64,000 nucleotides of DNA. Origin: Pseudomonas sp. MTM4 (GTDB lineage: Bacteria > Pseudomonadota > Gammaproteobacteria > Pseudomonadales > Pseudomonadaceae). Within the stretch, counting starts at the first letter, position 1. Every line of letters starts with the position of its first letter. The stretch covers positions 558,001 through 622,000 of the forward strand of contig NZ_CP048411.1 of the NCBI RefSeq assembly GCF_019355055.1, in the 5' to 3' direction. The position numbers were made by a program, and so were the translations under genes. Below the pieces are notes generated by a model that was given only the letters and a program-made list of their open reading frames with translations, searched no databases and was not told the DNA's origin. Of the stretch, positions 18,330 to 27,694 are shown piece after piece.

Positions 18330-19304
18330 TTACTGGACGGCTTCGATACGCTTGATCAGATCGGTGTAGGCGGCGCCGTACTTTTCGCGTACCGGGGCGG
18401 TGGCATCGTAGAAGGGCTTCTTATCGACTTCGATGAATTCCACGCCTGCGGCTTTGAGCTTTTCTTCGCTGCTGGCGGATTTTTCATCCCAGAGCTTGCG
18501 CTCTTCCTGCTGCGCTTCCTTAGCGTACGTCTTCACCAGTTCCTGTTGCTCCGGGGTGAGCTTGTTCCAGGCCGTCTTGGACATGACGATAGGCTCGGGA
18601 AGAATCAGGTGACCGGTCAGGGTGTAATGCTTGGCTGTGCGGTAATGGTTGTGCTCGAGCAGCGTCGGCGGGTTGTTTTCGGCACCGTCGACGACGCCGG
18701 TCTGCAGTGCGCTGAAGATTTCCGCGGTATCCATCGCCACGCCCTGAGCGCCCATGGCATTCAGCGTATCGATGAACAGCGGGTTGCCAATCACCCGGAT
18801 CTTCATGCCCTTGAGATCTTCGATGCTGCGTACCGGCTCCTTGGTGTAGATGTTGCGGACGCCGCCATCCATCCATGCCAGACCGACCATGTTGAATTCG
18901 GAGTCAGTGATCTTGTCGAGAAGCTCCTGGCCGATTTCGCCATCAATGACCTTGCGCATGTGTTCGTGATCGCGGAACACGAACGGCATGTTGAAGGCGT
19001 TGACGTCGGACACCACCGGACCGAGCGTGCCGAGGCTGACTCGGGTCATCTGGACGGCGCCGATCTGGAGCTGTTCGACCACTTCTTTTTCCGAGCCCAG
19101 CACGCCGCCGGAGAACATCCGGTACTTCAGTTCGCCATCGGTGGCGTCTTCGAGTTTCTTGCCCAGGTTTTCCATGGCCACGACGGTCGGATAACCGGCT
19201 GGATGAACCTCGGCCATTTTCAGCGTGGTGGCGGCTTGTGCGAGGCCCGGCAGACACAGGGCGAAGGGAAGCGCGGCGATGAGCAACTTGCGTTTGAAGT
19301 TCAT
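18330..19304 (-). CDS. dctP: TRAP transporter solute-binding protein DctP
   Basis: 324 residues from the ATG at 19304, which has a GGAG ribosome site and opens with the signal peptide MNFKRKLLIAALPFALCLPG cleaved after AQA; upstream in-frame codons are not coding-like. The DctP fold is clear: SGGVLGSEKEVVEQLQIGAV, the Arg of the KIRVIGNPLF segment that binds the substrate carboxylate, and QTGVVDGAENNPPT. Periplasmic. The binding of galacturonate/glucuronate is inferred from the neighbouring udh, not from residues. Confidence 0.93.
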   Translation of the reverse strand: MNFKRKLLIAALPFALCLPGLAQAATTLKMAEVHPAGYPTVVAMENLGKKLEDATDGELKYRMFSGGVLGSEKEVVEQLQIGAVQMTRVSLGTLGPVVSDVNAFNMPFVFRDHEHMRKVIDGEIGQELLDKITDSEFNMVGLAWMDGGVRNIYTKEPVRSIEDLKGMKIRVIGNPLFIDTLNAMGAQGVAMDTAEIFSALQTGVVDGAENNPPTLLEHNHYRTAKHYTLTGHLILPEPIVMSKTAWNKLTPEQQELVKTYAKEAQQEERKLWDEKSASSEEKLKAAGVEFIEVDKKPFYDATAPVREKYGAAYTDLIKRIEAVQ

Positions 19305-19392
19305 GTGAATCTCCATCTTGTTGTTGTTGATGTTGCAGCGTTGCGAGCGACAAGGTCGGGCGACTGCGGGCCTGTCCTTGGTGGGTGAAGCG

Positions 19393-20292
19393 TTAGCGGA
19401 AGCGGGGTTCCTCCATTCCGGCGACGCCGGGTTGCAGCGCGAATACGCCGCCAGCCAGTGGCTGGTCGGAGAGGTCACCGCCTGGGCGAATGGATGTGAC
19501 GAACAGAGTGTCCAAGCCAGGGCCGCCAAAGGCGCACATGGCAGGTTTCTTTACCGGCACTTCGAGCGAGTGGTCGAGACGACCGTCAGGTGTGAAGCGA
19601 TGAATCAGGCCTGCGTCGTTACCGCAGATCCAGTAGCAGCCGTCGATGTCGACGGCTGCGCCATCCGGGCGACCGGGATACTGGTTCATGTCCACGAACA
19701 GCCGGCGATTGCTCGGCGTACCACTTTCGATGTCGTAATCGAAGGCCCAGATTTTCTGCACGGTGGGGTGGGAGTCCGACAGATACATGGTGCGGCCATC
19801 GGGACTGAAGCCGAGTCCGTTGGGTACGATGAAATCGTTCAGGCGTGCACTGAGCGGATCACTGTCGACGGCACCGTCGAGCCGATACAGCGCGCCTGCG
19901 GAAATGCCGGCGGCCATATCCATGACCATGGTTCCCGCCCAGAAGCGCCCCTGGCGGTCGCAGCGGCCATCATTGAAACGCATGTTGCCGTGGCCATGCT
20001 GCACACCGGCCAGGCGTGTGGCGTGAAGGGAGCCGTCGTCCTGCGGAGTAAGATCGAAATAGCCGTTTTCCATGCCGGCGACCCAGCGATTGCCTTCACC
20101 CTCACGGCGAGCGATGCAAGCGATCATCTGGTCGGCTGTCCAACGGGTTACCTTGGCGTCCGCCGCCTGCCAGCGCAGCAGGTGGCGGTTGGGAATATCG
20201 ACCCAGTAGAGCGCTTGTTCATGCGCGACCCAGACCGGACTTTCTCCAGTGGCGTTCTGCGCATCGACTATCAGTTCTGCTTGGTTTGCCAT
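19393..20292 (-). CDS. SMP-30/gluconolactonase-family lactonase, probably acting on galactaro/glucarolactone
   Basis: 299 residues, six-bladed beta propeller of the SMP-30/LRE family. The metal ligands of the family are visible: Glu in GESPVWV near the N-terminus, Asn in PNGLGFSPDG (middle) and Asp in GRPDGAAVDIDG. It follows udh by 39 bases on the same strand, so the enzyme most likely hydrolyses the aldarolactone that uronate dehydrogenase produces, giving galactarate or glucarate, as known for UxuL of Pseudomonas. Cytoplasmic (no signal peptide). Gluconolactone as substrate is an alternative, less likely from the context. Confidence 0.85.
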   Translation of the reverse strand: MANQAELIVDAQNATGESPVWVAHEQALYWVDIPNRHLLRWQAADAKVTRWTADQMIACIARREGEGNRWVAGMENGYFDLTPQDDGSLHATRLAGVQHGHGNMRFNDGRCDRQGRFWAGTMVMDMAAGISAGALYRLDGAVDSDPLSARLNDFIVPNGLGFSPDGRTMYLSDSHPTVQKIWAFDYDIESGTPSNRRLFVDMNQYPGRPDGAAVDIDGCYWICGNDAGLIHRFTPDGRLDHSLEVPVKKPAMCAFGGPGLDTLFVTSIRPGGDLSDQPLAGGVFALQPGVAGMEEPRFR

Positions 20293-20331
20293 GGCGATTC
20301 TCTGTCGTTGTTCTCGGCGTGGCGGGAAGAG

Positions 20332-21156
20332 TCAATCGTCGAACGGACCTGCTTCGCAGAAGGCGCCGCCCTGGTAGATCAAGGCAGGATCATTGGCAGC
20401 GTAGGGCGGTTGCGCTTCAACCTTCTCGCGGAACACCTCGGATGTGTCCTTGGGTTCGAAGCCCAGATGGGCCGCCATGTGGTTGTCCCACCAGACGTCA
20501 CGGTTCGCCGATGCGCCGTAGACAACGGTGTGCCCGACGTTTGGGGTGAATAGCGAACGCTCGATCAGGTCGGTCAGGTCGCGGTAGCTCAGATAGGTGG
20601 CCATCATTCGGCGGTTGAGCGGTTCGGGGAACGAAGAGCCAATGCGGATGCTGACGGTCTCGATGCCGTAGCGATCGAAGTAGAAGCTTGCCATGTCCTC
20701 ACCGTAGGACTTGGACAGGCCGTAGTAACTGTCCGGACGGCGTGCGACGCTGGCGTCGATTTTTTCGGTCTGCTTGTAGAAGCCGATCACATGGTTGGAG
20801 CTGGCGAAGACAACGCGTTTGATGTCGTGCTTGCGTGCGGCTTCGTAGACATGAAACACGCCGCGAATGTTGCCTTCGAGAATTTCCTCGAAAGGCCGCT
20901 CGACCGATACCCCACCAAAATGCGCGATGGCATCGACGCCTTCGCAGAGGGCATGTACGGCGGCTTTGTCGGCGAGGTTACAGGTCACTACCTCTTCGTG
21001 AGGGCCAGCAGCGGGCTCCATCGAGGCGATATCGGAGAGGCGAATGATATTGGCGTAAGGGCGAAGCGTTTCGCGTAGCACCTTGCCCAAACCTCCTGCC
21101 GCTCCCGTTAGCAGGAGGCGATTGAAGGGTGTGGCAGTGGTTGTCTTACTTGTCAT
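20332..21156 (-). CDS. udh: Uronate dehydrogenase
   Basis: 274 residues, short-chain dehydrogenase/reductase fold. Cofactor motif LLTGAAGGLGKVLRE at the N-terminus, the NAD-specific Asp in IIRLSDIA, the family SSNHVIGFY segment and the catalytic YGLSK (Tyr-x-x-x-Lys). These match Udh of Pseudomonas and Agrobacterium, which oxidises D-galacturonate or D-glucuronate to the 1,5-aldarolactone with NAD+. First gene of the udh-lactonase-dctPQM unit. A 20-base operator-like palindrome lies 31-50 bases upstream of the start. Confidence 0.92.
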   Translation of the reverse strand: MTSKTTTATPFNRLLLTGAAGGLGKVLRETLRPYANIIRLSDIASMEPAAGPHEEVVTCNLADKAAVHALCEGVDAIAHFGGVSVERPFEEILEGNIRGVFHVYEAARKHDIKRVVFASSNHVIGFYKQTEKIDASVARRPDSYYGLSKSYGEDMASFYFDRYGIETVSIRIGSSFPEPLNRRMMATYLSYRDLTDLIERSLFTPNVGHTVVYGASANRDVWWDNHMAAHLGFEPKDTSEVFREKVEAQPPYAANDPALIYQGGAFCEAGPFDD

Positions 21157-21186
21157 GAGGATCTGCCTGTCGCTTATTGTTTTAAT

Positions 21187-21206
21187 GTCATCGGTTGTCA
21201 GATGAC
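21187..21206 (-). promoter_or_regulatory. Operator-like 20-mer upstream of udh (site 1 of the shared motif)
   Basis: GTCATCGGTTGTCAGATGAC, with arms GTCATC/GATGAC. It matches 15 of 20 positions with the gudD-kdgD site and 16 of 20 with the oprD site, always in the same register. Position just upstream of udh fits a repressor or activator site for the uronate regulon. Confidence 0.6.
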
Positions 21207-21540
21207 TTGTGCTCGATTATTTGCGCCGCCGTAGGTGTTTGTCAACCCGCTGAGCGAATAACGCTTCATCAAACGATCTATGAAATAGCCTTCCACCGGC
21301 TAGGTACTGGAGGCCACGAAATAACCATCCAGTGCGGACTTGCGAGCACTCCGCCAGTAGTATCGACCACCACGCTAACTATCCGTACGGCGTTTTCACA
21401 TCCCACTAAAGTCGTGATGGCCAGCACACCGGCGTGTAGCGGGAAAGCTCCGATATTCCACTCAGGTTGTATGATGACGGAGTCGCGTTACAAGCTCTGG
21501 CCGAGTGCATCGGCAAACCCTTGTTGGCAGCTTCACCAAA
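21207..21540. other. Intergenic region between tctA and udh
   Basis: About 330 bases without a convincing gene, between the tctA terminator and the udh operator. It must hold the udh promoter on the minus strand. I see no further repeat or RNA gene. Confidence 0.4.
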
Positions 21541-21565
21541 CAAAGGGCCGCGCCAAAGGGCGCGG
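21541..21565 (-). terminator. Terminator after tctA
   Basis: On the minus strand CCGCGCC and GGCGCGG pair with a 4-base loop, followed by CCCTTTGTTTGG. It lies about 50 bases after the tctA stop and separates the gudD-tctCBA unit from the udh unit. Confidence 0.6.
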
Positions 21566-21613
21566 TCGGCGGTCTAGCACAACTCCCAATCTCTGCCGCA
21601 ACTGGGGGTTGTT

Positions 21614-23134
21614 TCAGGCGCCCTGCAACTTGGTTACGGCACTCCTTTGGTGGCGCAGCGCGGTCACTAGATGCCATAGCACCGACGCAAGCGCCAGCAA
21701 CAGGAAACTGGCCGAGATCGGATTCGTTAAAAAGCCCATGAAGTCACCATCCGACAGCATCAGGCCGCGACGCAGATTGGTCTCGGCCATCGGGCCCAGG
21801 ATGAAACCAATGATGAATGGCGCCGCGGGCATCCCGCCTTTGACGAAGCCGTATCCGATCAGGCCGAACAGCAGAATGGTCCAGACATCGAACACGCGAC
21901 TGCTCAAGCCGAAAGCACCTACCACGCATAGAACCAGGATGATCGGCAGCAGAATATGCTTGGGCACGGCCAGCAGTTTGATGAAGATCCGTAGCCCATA
22001 GAACTCCAGCACCAACATCAAAACCGAGGCCAGGATCAGGGCCGCGAAGATGGTGTAGACCAGCTCGCCCTGGCTGATGAACAGCAGCGGTCCGGGCTGA
22101 ATGCCGTGGATCATGAAGCCACCGAGCAGGATCGCGGTGACGGTGTCCCCTGGAATACCGAGCGTCATCAGCGGAATCATGGCGCTGCCGATGCCTGCGT
22201 TGTTCGCGGTTTCACTGGCGACCACGCCTTCGACGGCGCCCTTGCCGAACTGCTCGGGATGTTTGGAGCGCTTCTTCGCAATGATGTAGGAGACGATGTT
22301 CGACGTGCCTGCGCCGATACCCGGCAGGATGCCGATACCGATACCGATCAATCCTGAGCGGAACGCGTTTGGAATCTGCCCGAAAAACTCCCTGAGTGAA
22401 AAGCCGAAGCCCTTAACGTTCTTCATGCTTACAGAGGCGACCTTGGTTTTGTGCGCTGCCCGGCCGGTCTCGGCGATCTTGATCACCTCTGCCACCGCGA
22501 ACATACCGATCATGACCGTCAACATGGCGAAGCCACCGTTCAGGTTGGGCGAGTCGAAGGTGAAGCGGCGAATGGCGTCGACTGGCGCGATGCCTACGGT
22601 GGAGAACGCAAAACCCAGGACGCCAGCATAAATGCCTTTAAGCAGCGAGCCGGTGGAGAGCGTCGCAATCAGCGTTAGCGAGAAGATCGCAATGGCAAAG
22701 TATTCGTGCGGCCCGAAGCGCAAGGCGATTTTGGCCAGTGAAGGGGCAATCGAAAGCAGGGCGACGATGCTGAAGATGGTGCCGAGAAAGGAGAACACCA
22801 CACCCACACCAAGCGCCTTCAACCCTTCACCTTTTTCCATCATCGGCCCACCATCGAAGGTGGTGGCGATGGAGGCGGGCGTTCCGGGAATCTTCAGCAG
22901 AATCGCCGAAATCAAGCCTCCCGAGGTGGCGCCAACGAACAGCGCGACCAGCAGCGACAGCCCGGCGGCAGGACCCATGGCATACGTGAGCGGCAGACAG
23001 AGCGCAATCGCCATCGTCGCCGACAATCCGGGGACCGCACCAAAGACGATGCCGACGGCTACGCCAAGCGTGATCAGGATGAAAATGTAGGGGGAAAAGA
23101 CCGCGGCGAAGCCGGTCTGGAAGAGTTCGATCAT
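21614..23134 (-). CDS. tctA: Tripartite tricarboxylate transporter large permease TctA
   Basis: 506 residues, about 12 membrane helices, the standard TctA length. Family signatures: GVAVGIVFGAVPGLSATMAI near residue 25-45, the GATSGGLISAILLKIPGTPASIATTF region (partly quoted as LLKIPGTPASIATTFDG) and a second copy GIGILPGIGAGTSN around residue 265-280. With TctB and the periplasmic TctC it forms a secondary carrier of carboxylates in the inner membrane. The adjoining gudD suggests an aldarate (glucarate or galactarate) as cargo; citrate is the classical family substrate. Confidence 0.92.
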   Translation of the reverse strand: MIELFQTGFAAVFSPYIFILITLGVAVGIVFGAVPGLSATMAIALCLPLTYAMGPAAGLSLLVALFVGATSGGLISAILLKIPGTPASIATTFDGGPMMEKGEGLKALGVGVVFSFLGTIFSIVALLSIAPSLAKIALRFGPHEYFAIAIFSLTLIATLSTGSLLKGIYAGVLGFAFSTVGIAPVDAIRRFTFDSPNLNGGFAMLTVMIGMFAVAEVIKIAETGRAAHKTKVASVSMKNVKGFGFSLREFFGQIPNAFRSGLIGIGIGILPGIGAGTSNIVSYIIAKKRSKHPEQFGKGAVEGVVASETANNAGIGSAMIPLMTLGIPGDTVTAILLGGFMIHGIQPGPLLFISQGELVYTIFAALILASVLMLVLEFYGLRIFIKLLAVPKHILLPIILVLCVVGAFGLSSRVFDVWTILLFGLIGYGFVKGGMPAAPFIIGFILGPMAETNLRRGLMLSDGDFMGFLTNPISASFLLLALASVLWHLVTALRHQRSAVTKLQGA

Positions 23135-23143
23135 GTCCGTCTC

Positions 23144-23632
23144 CTAGAATTTCAAAAAGCCGGCCGGGAGCATCAGATCGAAGCCCTGGCGGAAGGTGAC
23201 GAAAATGACGGCCGATGACACCAGCGCAATGACGATATAAGCGACATGGTTGATCTTCCGCTCGCGCGGAGTGATCACGATGAACTGCGCATACAGATAC
23301 AGCACAGTCATGATCGGAAAGCCGACTTTCTGCAGCAACGCAACGTACACGGCGATCAATCCCAGTGTCTTGAACACGGTGGGGTAGTCCGGCGGCGTGC
23401 TGTCAGGTAGTTCTGCATCTGCGTCTGGGTCTGCCGGGGGCTGTGTGGCCTTGGTCGCGGTCAGCAGTTGCAGCACACCGAGCAGGCATAGCCCGATCGA
23501 CAGAACGTAGGGAACGGTGGCAGCGTCAATGGCGCCTTTGCGCGGAAGGTTCATGGTCAGGAACAGGTAGAACAGGCCGGCGCCCAGCATCAGCGCTCCG
23601 ACCAGTAACTCCTTTCTCTTATAGGTATGCAT
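23144..23632 (-). CDS. tctB: Tripartite tricarboxylate transporter small subunit TctB
   Basis: 162 residues from the ATG at 23632 (an upstream in-frame ATG at 23686 would overlap the end of the spacer to tctC and add an unlikely leader). Four membrane helices, with the KRKELLVGALMLGAGLFYLF start and the AIDAATVPYVLSIGLCLLG loop-helix seen in TctB proteins. It is 9 bases upstream of tctA and 67 bases downstream of tctC. Confidence 0.85.
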   Translation of the reverse strand: MHTYKRKELLVGALMLGAGLFYLFLTMNLPRKGAIDAATVPYVLSIGLCLLGVLQLLTATKATQPPADPDADAELPDSTPPDYPTVFKTLGLIAVYVALLQKVGFPIMTVLYLYAQFIVITPRERKINHVAYIVIALVSSAVIFVTFRQGFDLMLPAGFLKF

Positions 23633-23699
23633 GGCGATTCTCGTATCGGAGGGAGAATTGCCGGGCGCAGGGCGCGTGCCCGGCATCGTGTCGCGGTGC

Positions 23700-24668
23700 T
23701 TACTTGCTTTGGCGCAACTCGTCCTTGTATTCCATGAAGTCTTCGCGAGTGTTCTTCAGGCGCTCTATGGACTCCTCCTTGCCGAAATAGCTGACTGGCT
23801 GTTTGAAGGATTTGCGCAACTCATCGGCGTACTCGGGCATTTCGGTGATCTGTTTTACGATGCCTGCCATTTTGTCCACGATGGCCGGGTCGGTGCCGTC
23901 CGGAAAGGCAACGATGTAGGGCTTATCCATGACGAAGTCGACGCCTTGCTCTTTGAACGTCTTGACGTCTCCGAGCAATGGGTTGCGCTCGTCGTTGGGT
24001 TGGCCGAGAGCCACCATCTCGCCGCTGGCAATGTAGTCCTGAACGGACCCGTAGCTGATTGCGGCGAGGTCGATACGGCTACCCAACAGCGCGACGACCT
24101 TCTCGGAAACCGTACCGGCGTCGACCATCTTCAGCTTGGTGTCGGTCAGGCCCTCGAACTTCAAGCCCTGCAGGTGCGAGTAGCTGCCCATCTCGGTGCC
24201 ATAGGTCACGCTGCTTGGCTCGGCCTTGGATTTGGAGATCAGATCGTCCAGCGAGGTCAGGCCGGAGCTTTTCGAAGCGACGAAAATAGCCCCCTTGTCG
24301 ACGCCTGCAATGCAACAGATGTCGAAGGCATCGAGGCTGTCTTCGCTCAATCCCGCCACTTCGTTGACGATCATCTGCCCGGTGTGGGTGAACAGAATAG
24401 TGTTGCCATCCGGATCGGCCTGCTTGACCTGTTCGGCGGCGAGGGTGCCGCCGCCACCGGCTACGTTGGTGATGACCATCGCTTCGCCGGTGATCTTGGT
24501 GAAGTACTTGGCCATGGTGCGGGCATTGAAGTCGGTATCACCGCCGGCATTGGCGATGACGACGACCTGAACCGGACGCGTGGGCCATTCGGCCTCGGCG
24601 GCAAACGCGCCGCTGACGGCAGTTGCCAGTACGGCGGACACAAGGGAGGCGCTAATTGCTTTTTTCAT
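23700..24668 (-). CDS. tctC: Tripartite tricarboxylate transporter substrate-binding protein TctC
   Basis: 322 residues from the ATG at 24668, preceded by GGAGAG. Signal peptide MKKAISASLVSAVLATAVSG cleaved after AFA. The Bug/TctC fold is recognisable from WPTRPVQVVVIANAGGDTD at the start of the mature protein, ITNVAGGGGTLAAEQV, and the final helix EDFMEYKDELRQ. Such proteins bind dicarboxylates through main-chain contacts in the periplasm. It follows gudD by 65 bases, so all four genes likely form one unit. Confidence 0.9.
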   Translation of the reverse strand: MKKAISASLVSAVLATAVSGAFAAEAEWPTRPVQVVVIANAGGDTDFNARTMAKYFTKITGEAMVITNVAGGGGTLAAEQVKQADPDGNTILFTHTGQMIVNEVAGLSEDSLDAFDICCIAGVDKGAIFVASKSSGLTSLDDLISKSKAEPSSVTYGTEMGSYSHLQGLKFEGLTDTKLKMVDAGTVSEKVVALLGSRIDLAAISYGSVQDYIASGEMVALGQPNDERNPLLGDVKTFKEQGVDFVMDKPYIVAFPDGTDPAIVDKMAGIVKQITEMPEYADELRKSFKQPVSYFGKEESIERLKNTREDFMEYKDELRQSK

Positions 24669-24733
24669 TGTCAAGTCTCTCCGGTCGGGGGTGCGGCGCT
24701 TCGTCTTATCGTTCTGCTTGGCTCGCGTTGGGG

Positions 24734-26137
24734 TCATGAACGGCCCAGGCTGGGGCGCTTGGGGTCGTATTTCCAGCCTGGCGCCAGATACTGCATAGCC
24801 ATGGCGTCGTCACGGGCGCCAGTGGCGACTTTGTTGTAAAGCTCGTGCGCGGCCATGATCCGGTCCATGTCCGGCTCGATACCAAGGCCCGGCTTGTCCG
24901 GCACTTGTACTTCGCCACCGACGATTTGCAGGGGCTCGCGAGTCAGGCGCTCCTGGCCTTCCTGCCATATCCAGTGGGTGTCGATCGCGGTGATCTTGCC
25001 GGGCGCAGCCGCGGCGGCGTGAGTGAACATCGCCAGGGAAACATCGAAGTGATTGTTGGAGTGCGAACCCCAGGTCAGGCCGAACTGCTCGCATAGCTGA
25101 GCGAGTCGCACCGAGCCGCTCATGGTCCAGAAGTGCGGATCGGCCAGCGGAATATCGACGGCATCCAGGCGGAACGAATGCCCCATTTGCCGCCAGTCGG
25201 TGGCCACCATGTTGGTGGCGGTCGGGATACCGGTTGCGCGCTTGAATTCGGCCATGATTTCACGACCGGAGTAACCATTTTCCGGTCCGCAAGGATCTTC
25301 GGCATACGCGAGGATATGGCCTTGGCCCTTGCACAGTTCGATGGCCTCGGCCAGTGACCAGGCGCCATTAGGGTCCAGCGTGACGCGCGCGTCAGGGAAG
25401 CGCGCCTTGACGCCGGCGATCGCCTGCATTTCTTCGCTGCCGCGCATCACGCCGCCCTTGAGTTTGAAATCCTTGAAGCCGTAGCGCGCCGCGGCGGCCT
25501 CCGCCAGCCGAACGATTGATTCGGGTGTGACTGCCTCTTGATGACGGATGTGGTACCAGTCATCGGCCGAACCCGTACCGGCGAGATAGGGCAGGTCGGT
25601 GCGATCGCGATCCCCTATATAGAAGAGGTACGCCAGCATCGGCACGCTGTCACGTTGCTGTCCATTGCCGAGCAGCTCTGCCACAGGCACGTCGAGATGC
25701 TGGCCGAGCAGGTCGAGGAGGGCGGCTTCGACCGCAGTGATGACATTGTCCAGCCGCAGGTTGATCTCGTGCGGCTGCTTTAATACAGCGGCTTCCGCCT
25801 CCGAGGTGACCTGATGCTGAGTAGTCTGTGGACCACCAGCCGAGCCACCGGCAATGGCATGGCGCAACGTATTCAATACTCGGTTGTAACGACCGATCTG
25901 CTGACCAATCACCAGCCCCTTGGTACGTTCGAGCGCCTGTCGGACGCCTTCACCTCCAGGCACTTCACCGATACCGGTACGGCCGGCGCTGTCTTTGAGG
26001 ATCACCAGATTGCGGGTGAAATACGGAGAGTGCGCGCCGCAGAGGTTGAGCAGCATGCTGTCGTAACCTGCCACCGGAATCACCTGCATTTCAGTTACCG
26101 CCGGGGTCGCCGTCTTTGCGTCTAGCATCTGCTGCAT
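24734..26137 (-). CDS. gudD: Glucarate dehydratase, enolase superfamily (copy 1, with extra loop)
   Basis: 467 residues, about 20 longer than the second copy. Catalytic elements of glucarate dehydratase are all present: KxK in FKDFKLKGG (Lys 225 and 227), metal ligands in [15 protein letters not shown] and TATNMVATD, and the His of GSHSNNHFD. It dehydrates D-glucarate (and L-idarate) to 5-dehydro-4-deoxyglucarate. Residues about 92-125 form an insertion rich in Gly, Gln and Ala compared with copy 2 (29260-30603), in the capping-domain region that shapes substrate choice. AAGGAG lies just before the start. The duplication with divergence might mean different aldarate specificities. Confidence 0.88.
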   Translation of the reverse strand: MQQMLDAKTATPAVTEMQVIPVAGYDSMLLNLCGAHSPYFTRNLVILKDSAGRTGIGEVPGGEGVRQALERTKGLVIGQQIGRYNRVLNTLRHAIAGGSAGGPQTTQHQVTSEAEAAVLKQPHEINLRLDNVITAVEAALLDLLGQHLDVPVAELLGNGQQRDSVPMLAYLFYIGDRDRTDLPYLAGTGSADDWYHIRHQEAVTPESIVRLAEAAAARYGFKDFKLKGGVMRGSEEMQAIAGVKARFPDARVTLDPNGAWSLAEAIELCKGQGHILAYAEDPCGPENGYSGREIMAEFKRATGIPTATNMVATDWRQMGHSFRLDAVDIPLADPHFWTMSGSVRLAQLCEQFGLTWGSHSNNHFDVSLAMFTHAAAAAPGKITAIDTHWIWQEGQERLTREPLQIVGGEVQVPDKPGLGIEPDMDRIMAAHELYNKVATGARDDAMAMQYLAPGWKYDPKRPSLGRS

Positions 26138-26379
26138 AGCTCCTTGATTGTTGTTGTGAGCGAGGGTTGATCAGTTGTGTATCGCGAGGGCCGAGCGTCT
26201 CCGTGCCAGCTTTGCAGCAGCGGGGCAGCCCGGACTGACGGTGAGGTCGATTTGATCTGTAACGTGAAAAGCGAACAGTGCAGAGCTCATCGATCCCGCA
26301 AACGGAACTCGACGCGTAAGAGACAGCTTGATCGCTAGAGGAGGGCGGGAGTGATTCATGGCTCTTGAGCTCTGTTTTT

Positions 26380-26399
26380 GTTATACGTTGTCGTATGAC
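26380..26399. promoter_or_regulatory. Operator-like 20-mer in the gudD-kdgD region (site 2 of the shared motif)
   Basis: GTTATACGTTGTCGTATGAC: outer arms GTTATACG/CGTATGAC pair at 7 of 8 positions around TTGT. It agrees with the udh and oprD sites in the pattern GTYAT-n3-T/Y-GTC-n2-ATGAC. Confidence 0.6.
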
Positions 26400-26608
26400 T
26401 TGATTGATTTTTTAGCAGCGCTCTGGGTGGATGTCAAACAATTGAAACGTCCCAAACAGCATCTTTGCGATTCATCGGTTAAGCAGCCTTATTGCGTTTT
26501 GGTACTGCTTTGCCATCGAAGCATCATCGGACGTCTACCGCTCGCTCCATGTCGTTCAGAGGCGCTGCCATGAGCCGCTCGAGAAACTTTCTATAAACGG
26601 CTAGCATT

Positions 26609-26628
26609 CATAATAGTTGTACGATAAC
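26609..26628. promoter_or_regulatory. Degenerate operator-like sequence upstream of kdgD
   Basis: CATAATAGTTGTACGATAAC shares 11 of 20 positions with the udh site in the same register, including the central GTTGT and the ending AT-AC. It is 59 bases before the kdgD start. The match is weak, so it is reported with reserve. Confidence 0.35.
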
Positions 26629-26686
26629 GTATCTCCAAGGCTGCGGCCCCACTCATACCGATTAGTTTCATTAGGATGCTCGAACA

Positions 26687-27598
26687 ATGAATCCACAAGA
26701 ACTGAAGGCCATCCTCTCTTCTGGTCTGCTGTCCTTCCCGCTCACCGATTTCGACCAGCAGGGCGACTTCAACCGTGCCGGTTATATCAAGCGCCTGGAA
26801 TGGCTGGCGCCTTATGGTGCGACGGCGCTTTTCGCTGCGGGTGGCACTGGCGAATTCTTCTCGCTGACACCTCAGGAATATCCGGACATCATCAAGACCG
26901 CTGTCGATACTTGCGCCGGGCAGGTGCCGATCCTCGCTGGTGTCGGCGGCCCGACTCGTCAGGCCATCGCCTATGCCCAGGAAGCGGAGCGTCTGGGGGC
27001 GAAAGGTCTGCTGTTGCTGCCTCACTACTTGACTGAAGCCAGCCAGGAAGGTGTCGCCAAACACGTCGAGGAGGTGTGCAAGTCGGTCAATATCGGTGTG
27101 GTGGTCTACAACCGCAACGTTTGCCGCCTGACTGCGCCGCTGCTCGAGCAACTGGCCGAACGCTGCCCCAACCTGATCGGTTACAAGGACGGCCTGGGCG
27201 ATATCGAGCTGATGGTGTCCATCCGTCGTCGTCTCGGCGAGCGTCTGACCTATCTGGGTGGCCTGCCGACTGCCGAAGTCTATGCCGCGGCATACAAGGC
27301 ACTCGGCGTTCCGGTCTATTCATCGGCGGTGTTCAACTTCGTTCCGAAGATGGCGATGGAGTTCTACCATGCCGTCGCCCGCGAGGATCACGAAACCGTC
27401 GGTAAGCTGATCGATGATTTCTTCCTGCCGTATCTCGACATCCGCAACCGTTGCAAGGGCTACGCGGTCAGCATCGTCAAGGCCGGCGCGCGTATCTCTG
27501 GTTACGATGCCGGCCCGGTTCGCGCACCCTTGACCGAGCTGCGACCTGAAGAATACGAAGCGCTCGCCGCTTTGGTCGAAAAGCAGGGCGCTCAATAA
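26687..27598 (+). CDS. kdgD: 5-dehydro-4-deoxyglucarate dehydratase
   Basis: 303 residues of the DHDPS/N-acetylneuraminate lyase TIM-barrel superfamily. The Schiff-base Lys is in [10 protein letters not shown], the YNRN segment carries the conserved Tyr, and [14 protein letters not shown] replaces the GTTGE motif of DapA, as in known KdgD proteins. It decarboxylates and dehydrates 5-dehydro-4-deoxyglucarate to 2-oxoglutarate semialdehyde, CO2 and water. First gene of the plus-strand catabolic unit. Confidence 0.93.
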   Translation: MNPQELKAILSSGLLSFPLTDFDQQGDFNRAGYIKRLEWLAPYGATALFAAGGTGEFFSLTPQEYPDIIKTAVDTCAGQVPILAGVGGPTRQAIAYAQEAERLGAKGLLLLPHYLTEASQEGVAKHVEEVCKSVNIGVVVYNRNVCRLTAPLLEQLAERCPNLIGYKDGLGDIELMVSIRRRLGERLTYLGGLPTAEVYAAAYKALGVPVYSSAVFNFVPKMAMEFYHAVAREDHETVGKLIDDFFLPYLDIRNRCKGYAVSIVKAGARISGYDAGPVRAPLTELRPEEYEALAALVEKQGAQ

Positions 27599-27694
27599 CG
27601 GTCCAGCCCGATCTATCACTCGCCCCACCCGCCGCCGGCGCCCGCCATCCATTGGCATGGCGCGGTCGGCGGACCTCACGCAGGAGAGAGCTCC

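Larger units (their letters stand above)
26138..26686. promoter_or_regulatory. Divergent control region between gudD (-) and kdgD (+)
   Basis: 549 bases without a gene. It carries the shared operator-like 20-mer at 26380-26399 and a degenerate version at 26609-26628, and it turns AT-rich from about 26360. Promoters for the gudD-tctCBA unit and for the kdgD-KGSADH-gudD-garD unit must lie here; I could not fix -35/-10 boxes with confidence. Confidence 0.6.
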